Source of the DNA: Bacillota bacterium | GTDB lineage: Bacteria > Bacillota > Clostridia > Oscillospirales > Ruminococcaceae | DNA length: 5,294 bases | Direction: 5' to 3' | Assembly (NCBI GenBank): GCA_023439605.1 | Contig: JAEXNS010000189.1 | Span: 1 to 5,294 of the forward strand | Part shown: in pieces, positions 1 through 5,294 of the stretch | How positions within the stretch are numbered: position 1 is the first letter of the stretch | Layout of the letters: each line of letters opens with the position of its first letter | Program-made: the position numbers and the translations under genes | Notes under the pieces: model-generated | Database searches by the model: none | Seen by the model: only the letters and a program-made list of their open reading frames with translations | Told to the model about the DNA's origin: nothing

Positions 1-671
1 TAGTATTTTTCACCAATATAAGCCGCTGATTCAGGCATTATATAAATATGTAATCCTTCGCCAGAACCCTGTGAAAAAATACTTTTTGTACTGAAAGTAG
101 CGGTTATAGCTTTTTCAAATGGCATTAATAAGCCATTAAATGTAGCTGACAACTCAAACTCACCGTCTTCATCTGCACAAACTACCCATGAAGCACTACT
201 GCTTGTCTGTCCATAAATAACTCCATTATCTCCAAGTGATTTTGTATACACGTTATCTCTAGCATCTGCCAAACGTAACTGTGGTGGTAAGTTAATAGTT
301 CCTTTTGAATTTTTAACATAAAACTTTGAATCAGCAGCATTAAATACACCAAGTTCTACTGAATACATATCCTTTAGCCAAGATATTGTATCTGTTTTAG
401 ATAGGTAAACTAATATTGGTTCTTCTTCTTGATTATCTATAATTTGAATTTGTATATCTTGTGGTTTGGATTTTCCACCTTTTCCAGCTACATTGCTATC
501 CCAAACAAAACCAGAAATAAATGCTCCATTTCCGTCACCACCACTACCTTGAGTAACAATCTCTACAGGCAAAGGGAATTGCTGGAACGTTAATTGAATA
601 GTATATGTAAATGAATTCATATTGGATGCACTTGAAAAATCTACTCCAGCGGCCACCATTTCCTGATAATT
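1..671 (-). other. Conserved-looking module of unknown function, cut by the left edge (residues 1542-1764)
   Basis: This part does not look like the FN3/Ig-like units. It opens with YQEMVAAGVDFSSASN (1543-1558) and the strand FTYTIQLTFQQFPLPVEIV (1562-1580). A glycine-rich loop follows (1583-1596), with a second one at 1603-1608. Then come ILVYLSKTDTISWLKDMYSV (1627-1646), VELGVFNAADSKFYVKNS (1646-1663), the LPPQLRLAD segment (1669-1677), SASWVVCADEDGEFELSATF (1700-1719), GLLMPFE (1721-1727) and LHIYIMPESAAYIGEKY (1748-1764). From memory, strings of this type ('SWLKDMf.VeL.v.N.Ad..F', 'sW.v.gd..G.y.L.a.f.G.L.PF') recur after FN3 arrays in other giant clostridial exoproteins. I know no assigned function. 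The latter half resembles a beta-sandwich of CARDB type, which is inference. The domain continues past base 1. Confidence 0.55.
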
Positions 672-3600
672 CATTTTATGAACACTTAAATTACCTTGAA
701 TAACCTCACCTTTTTGAAGATTAATATCCACGTAACCTGTTTCATAAGGTTTGATTGAAAATTTCAACTCTTGAGGTAGATAATTATTTGCATAAACCGC
801 TATAATATATTCACCTTTTTTGGCTGCAACATTTACTCTACCATTACTATCTGTTTTTAAATTAAGTACATTTTGATAACCAAGTTTTACATATACAGAG
901 GCATTTGCAATAGGAATTCCTGATTCACCTTTTACATAAAAAGTAGTCATTCCTGTTTCATCTGCATCATTTACAATTACAGAAGTTGTTGTTGAATTTT
1001 TATTACCACCTTCATCATAAACGGTTAATGTAACTGTATAATCCCCTTCTTTTTCATATGTATGAATAGGTTGCATACCATACTTTAATCCTGTTTGATC
1101 ACCCATATCCCATTCATATTTTACTATTCCTATGTTATCATATGATTCATTTGCATCAAATTTTATTTCATAACCTTTTATTGCAGTTATTTTTTCAGGT
1201 AAAATAGCTACAGGTTCTATTTTATCGATAGAATTCGCATAATTAGTAACTATATCAGAAGTTGTGTAGTTTCCATGTATATCATAAACTTCTACATAAT
1301 AGTCATATAAAACATCTGTTTCCAAATCACTATCAATATACTTCGTATCTTTAAAGTTTGTAATGAAATTAAATTCCTTTTCACCTAAAATCCTTCTATA
1401 TAGTCTATATCCTGCAAAATCCTGATATGAAGCATCCTCCATATTTGTTTGGCTTAAATCCAGGATAATTCTATAACTATCAGATAAAGCATTTATATAT
1501 GGCTTTTTAGGTGCTGTCAAGTCTAAATTAACAGTAACTATTTTTGGCTCACTAATATTATCAAATATGTCTGTTGCTATAGCTCTTATTTCATATGTAC
1601 CTTCTTTTAACCCACTTGTATTAAATATTGCTTCATAATAAAAAGTTTGTTCTGAAGCTATATTTTTCGTCGATATAGGTGTCCAGAATTGATCGCTTGA
1701 ATTTACAGATTTATATTCTAAAGTTATTTTCGATAATGCTACATTGTCAAATGCAGATACAGGTACTTTAACCTTCTCTGAACCAACTGTGCCTCCATCT
1801 TTTAAATCAATAGCCATTATTTTTGGTGCTGTATTATCTAGTTGAGATGTTGCTGTTGATTCTTCAGATATTTCGCTTTCATTTCCTGCGATATCTACTG
1901 CTACTATTAAATATGTATATGCTTCTCCAGTTAATACTTTTGTATCATAATAATTTAAAGTAGTACAATTATCATTTAATAATTCACGAATTCCTTCTTC
2001 TGTTTTTTCTCTGATTATTTTATAATATTTTATTTCACTTCCTGCTATACTGTCCCATGTTAATGATATAAAACCATTTTCTCCTGTTGCTTTTAAATTT
2101 GTTACTTTTTCAGGTGCAGTTCTATCTACAGTATATTCTGCAATTACCTCTTCACCATTTTCAAGCAATAGATTTTTATTTCCTAAAGTATCATAAACGT
2201 TAAATTTTACATATACTTTTCCTTCCGGCAATTGAGATATATCCCATTTATATGATATCACTTCATTACCTGATTTATTAATGGACTCTACTGTTGATAT
2301 TTCTTCAAAATTGACTTTATCTAATGAATAACTAAATACTGCTTTATCAATCGAATAATTATCAGTTACATTAACTTTTAAATTTATAATATCTCTATAT
2401 GCAGAACTTATCGGTTCTACAGTTTTTATTTTTGGACCTTCTGAATCTGAATTTGTTTTTAATGTTATGTCATCTGAAGGAATACCTCTATTACCTAGAG
2501 TATCATATCCAACAACTCTAAAAGTATATTCCTTATCCGGCACCAAATTTTGTATTGCATAACCCAATACATTTTTAACTGTTGCAATTTCCTGGTACTT
2601 AACTTCTGTATTTACGTCTGTGTTTTCTTCTTTTTGCTCTATTGCAAAATAACCAAAATCACTAGCTTTAACATCATTCCACATTAACTCAATAATTGTA
2701 CTGCTAACTTTACTTGTATCTGATAATGTTATTTTTTCAATTCCTGCATTATCAACTTCATATCTTCTTGTAAATAATTCCTCGCTTTTATTCCCAGCGA
2801 AATCTACTGCAGTTACTTTTAATGTGTAAATACCATTTGTTAACTTAGTAGTATCCCATTTGTAATCAGCAATATTTTCACTCGCAATTACTTCTTCCAA
2901 GTCAATCCACTTTAAAGTATCATCTGATTTGTACTCACCATTTATATACTGTAAAATAACTGATTTAACTTTTACATTATCCGTAGTTTCAACTTTTATA
3001 TTTAATGTTTTATTAACTCTTCCTGCATTTGGAAGTGCATTAACTACTTCTGGTGACATTTTATCTTCATCAATCAATACTGTTATCTCTTCTGATTTTT
3101 CACTTTCAAAACCAAAATTATCCACTGATGTTATTTGATAATTATATTTTTTACCTGAATCCACTTTATTGTCTATGTAAGAACTACTGTTTTTACCCAT
3201 TATAGTTATCAGTTTTGTATATTCAGCTTCATCTTCTGATTTTCTATAAAGATTGTAACTATTACAATCTACACTTGTTGAAGATTCCCATGATAACCTT
3301 ACTGTTTGATTATCCAAAACATACTTAAACAAACCTGGTAACTTAGGTGCATCTCTGTCTATAGTATATGATACTACCTTAATATCACTATTTCCATCAT
3401 TATCTGTTAAGGTAAATCTAACATTATAGTCTCCACTCTCTGTTATACTTACAATATTCCACTGATAATCAACATATAATTCTGACGAACTATACTGTCT
3501 TTGTGATAATCCAGTTGCTACTTCAGTCCAGTCCTCATTATCTGTAGAATATTCTATTTTTACCTTGTTGCCAAAACTATTTCCTATGTTTTTAAATTTA

Positions 3601-5294
3601 ACATTAAGATTAATATATTTTTCACCAATTAATGTACTACTTACGGGATATACCGAGTTTATTTTAGGCATTTCTGGTGAAGCTTTTATTTCACCACTTT
3701 TCTCAGATTTATTCCCTGATTTATCCACCGACACTATTTTGTATGTATAAATTTCTGTAGCTTTTAGATTTATATCCTTGTATTCTAGTTCTTTTATATT
3801 TTCAGATACTAATTCATCATTTCTATATAGTTCATAACTTATAACGCCTACGTTGTCAAAAGGTTTGTTCCATTTTAAAGTAACTGAAGACCCTGTTTTA
3901 GTATATAACTCAAACAAAGTTACTTTTTCAGGCTTTTCAGTATCTTTTAATGTCTTGAATAAATATTCTTTTGATGAAGCCGATATATTTCTATACTTAT
4001 CATAAGCAAAAACTGTATAAGTATATTCTGTATCCGGTTCAAGATTTGAATCTTTAAAAGTTTTGTTGCTAGTTATTCCAGCTCTTATGCCATTTCTATA
4101 AATTTCATATCCTGCCACTTCCTCATTATCTATTGCACCATCATAGTTTATTGACAATGATGTTACTTCTGACTTTTCTAATACTACTGAAGTTACTTGA
4201 GTTGGTGGTTCATTATCTTCAATTTGTTCTATTATTTTTACACTTACATTTTCAACTGGTGTTTTGAACTGATAATTTAAAATATTTAAAGGCTTAGTTA
4301 AAATAAGTGTATTGAACTTACATTCATTAGGATTATTAAAATTAATCATTTGAATAAATGTATGTCCTGCAGTTGTATTCTTTCTGCTTAAAATAGTAAT
4401 ATGTTCATCTGATGCTTTAAAATTAGCGTAAGTCAACTGTTCAAAATTGCCTTTTACTTCTAGCGTACCCGCTGTAAACTTATTATATGTATTATAGGAG
4501 GATATTTGAAAATTTCCCGTTACTAAAATATAATCCTCTTTATTTTCCATAATACAATATCCGCTATTGTTTATTGTAAAATTGTTTGAAGCTATAACTT
4601 TACCTTTATTAAGTATTAATTTTGCATTTATTATTACATTGCCTGCATTTAGAGAGTATCCTGCAATATCGACATCTCCATTAAATAAAATACTTTTACC
4701 TATTTTTAAATCGCTTTTTAATATTGTGTTGGCTTCTATTACTAAATTTCCACCCCAAATCTGTTTTTCAAGATTTTCAATGTTTGATATATACAAATAT
4801 CCATTTCCAGATGCTTTACTGTTTATATCAGAAACTTTTCCATTAATATATGTGTTTGAATTTAAAAATACTCCTTCTATACTTGTATTTTCTATTATCA
4901 AATTCCCAAATTCATTATTATATTGATTGATTGAAATTATATTTTGTTTTTTATTACCACTAAATTTGATTGTATTTTCTTTTGAACCCTTATAAATATT
5001 TGAGTTTAATTGTTTGAAATCCCCTTTTAAATCCAAGATTCCTTCTGTTAATTTTCCGTTATGATCAACTATAGACTGAAACTCAAAATTTCCAGAAATC
5101 TCTATTTTATCATTTTCATTTGTCATTGATAATATACCCAAACTGTCTGCATAAGTATAGTTATCCTGTTCCCCTGTTCTTCTCTGTATTCTATAGTCAC
5201 CTTCTACAATCAGCGTTCCTCCGTTTATCTTTACTTCTCCGCCTTCTTGTATTAAGTCACCCTTTATGGTTAACTTATGTCCATTTAAGTCTAG
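1..5294 (-). CDS. Giant multidomain surface/exported protein (solenoid repeats, FN3/Ig-like array, PKD, CPD-like), partial at both ends
   Basis: A single frame is open across the whole window: 1764 codons from base 5294 to base 3, plus two bases of the next codon, with no stop. Neither start nor stop is present; internal ATG codons fall inside domains and are not plausible starts. Domains in order (residues numbered from the right edge): beta-solenoid-like repeats 1-345; FN3 361-449; five FN3 plus Ig-like/PKD units 450-1443; a carboxypeptidase-regulatory-like sandwich 1444-1541; and a module of unknown function 1542-1764. Only five Cys occur (247, 325, 677, 1110, 1706), as expected for a Gram-positive exported protein. 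No catalytic motif, membrane segment, signal peptide or sorting signal is visible; the last two would lie outside the window. FN3, Ig-like and PKD modules are usual in clostridial extracellular proteins that bind polysaccharide or host matrix, or that act as stalks. Surface location and stalk role are inference; I do not recognise a named gene. Codon use (AGA, ATA, very few CGN) is uniform, with no sign of recent transfer of one part. Confidence 0.95.
672..965 (-). other. Carboxypeptidase-regulatory/CnaB-like beta-sandwich (residues 1444-1541)
   Basis: After the PKD domain comes a pattern typical of carboxypeptidase-D regulatory-like or CnaB-type domains: GIPIANASVYVKL (1459-1471), the turn LKTDSNGRVNVAAKKGEYII (1479-1498), and a closing strand region VDINLQKGE (1522-1530). 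The 'TDsNGr' turn followed by 'KGeY' is the most diagnostic feature. These domains are structural; some CnaB domains form Lys-Asn isopeptide bonds, but I cannot identify a matching Lys/Asn/Glu triad by eye. The assignment to either family is tentative, while the beta-sandwich nature is well supported. Confidence 0.62.
966..1514 (-). repeat. FN3 + PKD unit 5 (residues 1261-1443)
   Basis: The FN3 half (1261-1355) has KKPYINAL (1263-1270), FAGYRLYRRILGEKEFNFI (1293-1311) and YDYYVEVYDIHGN (1330-1342). The second half (1356-1443) is a canonical PKD domain. It has the strand-turn 'FDANESYDNIGIVKYEWDMGD' region at 1379-1399, with the key Trp-Asp-x-Gly-Asp at 1395-1399, then HTYEKEGDYTVTLTVYDEGG (1411-1430). 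PKD domains form Ig-like beta-sandwiches on the outside of cells, often in polysaccharide-degrading or adhesive proteins. Here the PKD takes the place that the Ig-like domain holds in units 1-4 and closes the array. Confidence 0.85.
1515..2114 (-). repeat. FN3 + Ig-like unit 4 (residues 1061-1260)
   Basis: The FN3 half (1061-1152) is textbook: PEKVTNLKAT (1061-1070), GFISLTWDSI (1074-1083), IKYYKIIRE (1088-1096), LTGEAYTYLIVAVDIAGNES (1121-1140). It holds one Cys (1110). The Ig-like half (1153-1260) has APKIMAIDLKDGGTV (1156-1170), VSAFDNVALSKITLEY (1179-1194), a Trp at 1204 in the 'FWTPIST' strand, LKEGTYEIRAIATDIFDN (1229-1246) and the closing VNLDLTAP (1255-1262). The Trp of the 'YKWD' motif is replaced here (YYEAIFNTSGL, 1219-1229). 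Confidence 0.77.
2115..2744 (-). repeat. FN3 + Ig-like unit 3 (residues 851-1060)
   Basis: The FN3 half (851-949) is the most diverged of the set. Its sheet-forming strands are IIELMWNDVKASDFGYFAIE (867-886), and YTFRVVGYDTLGN (923-935) gives the C-terminal signature. A charged loop, KEENTDVNTEVKYQE (888-902), lengthens it. The Ig-like half (950-1060) has GPKIKTVEPISS (953-964), VTDNYSIDKAVFSYSLD (976-992), YKWDISQLPEGKVYVKF (1015-1031), YDTLGNKN (1034-1041) and the boundary YTVDRTAP (1054-1061). At about 210 residues it is slightly longer than its neighbours because of the two extended loops. Confidence 0.72.
2745..3344 (-). repeat. FN3 + Ig-like unit 2 (residues 651-850)
   Basis: The FN3 half (651-740) carries VRLSWESSTS (665-674), YNLYRKSEDEAEYTKL (680-695) and YNYQITSVDNFGFESEKS (717-734). 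It contains one Cys (677) in the loop before the YNLYR strand. The Ig-like half (741-850) carries VETTDNVKVKSV (768-779), then YKWDTTKLTNGIYTLKVTAV (811-830), DFAGNKSEE (831-839) and the boundary YEVDNAG (845-851). The 'YKWDttkLtnGiYtLkV' string is the clearest Ig-like signature in the protein. The unit is exactly 200 residues by my boundaries. Confidence 0.75.
3345..3947 (-). repeat. FN3 + Ig-like unit 1 (residues 450-650)
   Basis: The FN3 half (450-540) starts DTEKPEKVTL (451-460), with SVTLKWNKPFDNVGVISYEL (470-489) and YTYKIVSVDKSGNKSEKS (516-533), all classical FN3 positions. The Ig-like half (541-650) has the 'EYSTDNEDWTEVA' strand (581-593), YQWNI (610-614), GDYNVRFTLTDNDGN (621-635) and the closing YTIDRDAP (643-650). 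The Ig-like half is close in pattern to bacterial Ig-like group 3 type domains, but I cannot assign the exact family by eye. This is the first of five tandem units of similar length. Confidence 0.75.
3948..4214 (-). other. FN3 domain 1 (residues 361-449)
   Basis: The domain begins with the usual proline-led edge PPTQVTSV (363-370). The strand C motif VAGYEIYRNG (393-402) and LEPDTEYTYTVFAYD (418-432) follow, the latter being the typical FN3 'L.P.T.Y.Y.V.A.D' signature. It ends in FKTL (446-449). It is about 89 residues long, normal for the family. It is the unpaired FN3 that joins the solenoid-like region to the tandem array, and it abuts the next FN3 directly with no Ig-like partner between. 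The D-x-x-G-N turn of the other domains is altered here to DKYRN (432-436). FN3 domains in bacterial exoproteins are usually spacers or adhesive modules; no specific ligand can be inferred. Confidence 0.8.
4281..4670 (-). repeat. Solenoid-like repeat copy B (residues 209-338)
   Basis: This is the second copy of the repeat seen at bases 4863-5288. CIMENKEDYILVTGNF (247-262) aligns with copy A residues 55-70. NKFTAGTLEVKGNFEQL (271-287) aligns with 80-96, with 9 of 17 residues identical (K, T, G, L, K, G, F, Q, L). Copy B lacks the 17-residue insert of copy A, so the spacing between copies drops from about 206 to about 192 residues along the alignment. The copies are clearly diverged at the DNA level, so the duplication is old. 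After the repeat, a short linker (339-360) carrying Glu/Asp-rich EQIEDNE leads into the first FN3 domain. Confidence 0.65.
4671..4862 (-). other. Inter-repeat segment of the solenoid-like region (residues 145-208)
   Basis: This stretch lies between the two repeat copies and is rich in Asn, Ser, Gly, Ile and Leu. Strand-like pieces such as NLVIEANTILKSDLKIGKS (183-201) look like further rungs of the same solenoid rather than a separate domain. It includes one Trp (180) beside a Gly-Gly turn. No motif allows a function to be assigned. Confidence 0.45.
4863..5288 (-). repeat. Solenoid-like repeat copy A (residues 3-144)
   Basis: This is the first of two diverged copies of a beta-strand-rich repeat. 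It opens with DLNGHKLTIKGDL (3-15) and a Gly-rich rung, INGGTLIVEGDY (23-34). An insert of about 17 residues (37-53) follows, then LSMTNENDKIEISGNF (55-70), KLTEGILDLKGDFKQL (81-96) and a segment rich in Lys, Asn and Ser (97-120). Short alternating hydrophobic strands separated by Gly/Asn turns suggest a right-handed beta-helix or stacked-rung fold. From memory, this 'GTLxVxGDF' pattern recurs in other giant clostridial and Paenibacillus exoproteins, near the N-terminal side of FN3 domains. The fold and any ligand are inference. Confidence 0.65.

Noticed and set aside
2929..3138. A 69-codon open stretch on the plus strand.
   Set aside because: It lies fully antisense to the giant gene, within the second FN3/Ig-like unit, has no recognisable domain, and is in the same shadow frame as the other two plus-strand stretches.
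3565..3750. A 61-codon open stretch on the plus strand.
   Set aside because: It is antisense to the first FN3/Ig-like unit. Its hydrophobic look follows from the frame: its middle codon bases pair with the first codon bases of the real gene, which are often A.
966..3947. The tandem domains as a recent DNA repeat or recombination array.
   Set aside because: The repetition is visible only at protein level. Neighbouring units share short motifs but no long identical DNA stretches, so there is no sign of recent expansion or slippage.
4500..4515. The plus-strand run 'ataggaggatatttg' resembling a ribosome-binding site.
   Set aside because: It is the complement of codons in copy B of the repeat (Ile-Ser-Ser-Tyr), and no credible plus-strand gene follows.
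4567..4926. A 119-codon hydrophobic open stretch on the plus strand that could pass for a membrane protein.
   Set aside because: It is antisense to the solenoid-like repeats in the same shadow frame as the others. The hydrophobicity is explained by the Ile/Asn/Lys/Thr-rich codons (first base A) of the minus-strand gene, which give T at its middle positions. Pro, Lys and Arg are scattered without real transmembrane spacing.

Overview
The whole window lies inside one very large protein-coding gene on the minus strand. Reading the complement from base 5294 down to base 3 gives 1764 consecutive sense codons with no stop. The frame stays meaningful from end to end. Neither the start codon (beyond base 5294) nor the stop codon (before base 1) is present, so the gene is truncated at both edges. 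There is no intergenic DNA, RNA gene, promoter, terminator, CRISPR array or mobile element that I can support.

The organism is probably a low-GC Gram-positive of the Clostridia type. The DNA is very AT-rich (two lines I counted had 20% and 32% G+C). ATA is used heavily for Ile and AGA for almost every Arg, with CGN very rare. The coding strand is rich in A. The product looks like a giant exported or cell-surface protein: it has only five cysteines in 1764 residues and is built from strings of beta-sandwich modules.

Layout in protein order (right to left in the window): (1) residues 1-345, bases 4260-5294, a glycine/asparagine-rich beta-solenoid-like region with two diverged copies of a 'GTLxVxGxF' repeat; (2) one fibronectin type III (FN3) domain, bases 3948-4214; (3) five tandem units of about 200 residues (bases 966-3947), each an FN3 domain followed by an Ig-like domain, except that the last unit ends in a canonical PKD domain; (4) a small carboxypeptidase-regulatory/CnaB-like beta-sandwich, bases 672-965; (5) a 223-residue conserved-looking module of unknown function (bases 1-671), cut by the left edge.

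The most likely overall role is a long extracellular stalk or adhesin-like scaffold. The functional head, wall anchor or any C-terminal effector would lie beyond base 1, and the signal peptide beyond base 5294. No enzyme active site is visible here. The points most worth following up are the module of unknown function at bases 1-671, the regular FN3/Ig-like alternation, and what the missing ends encode.
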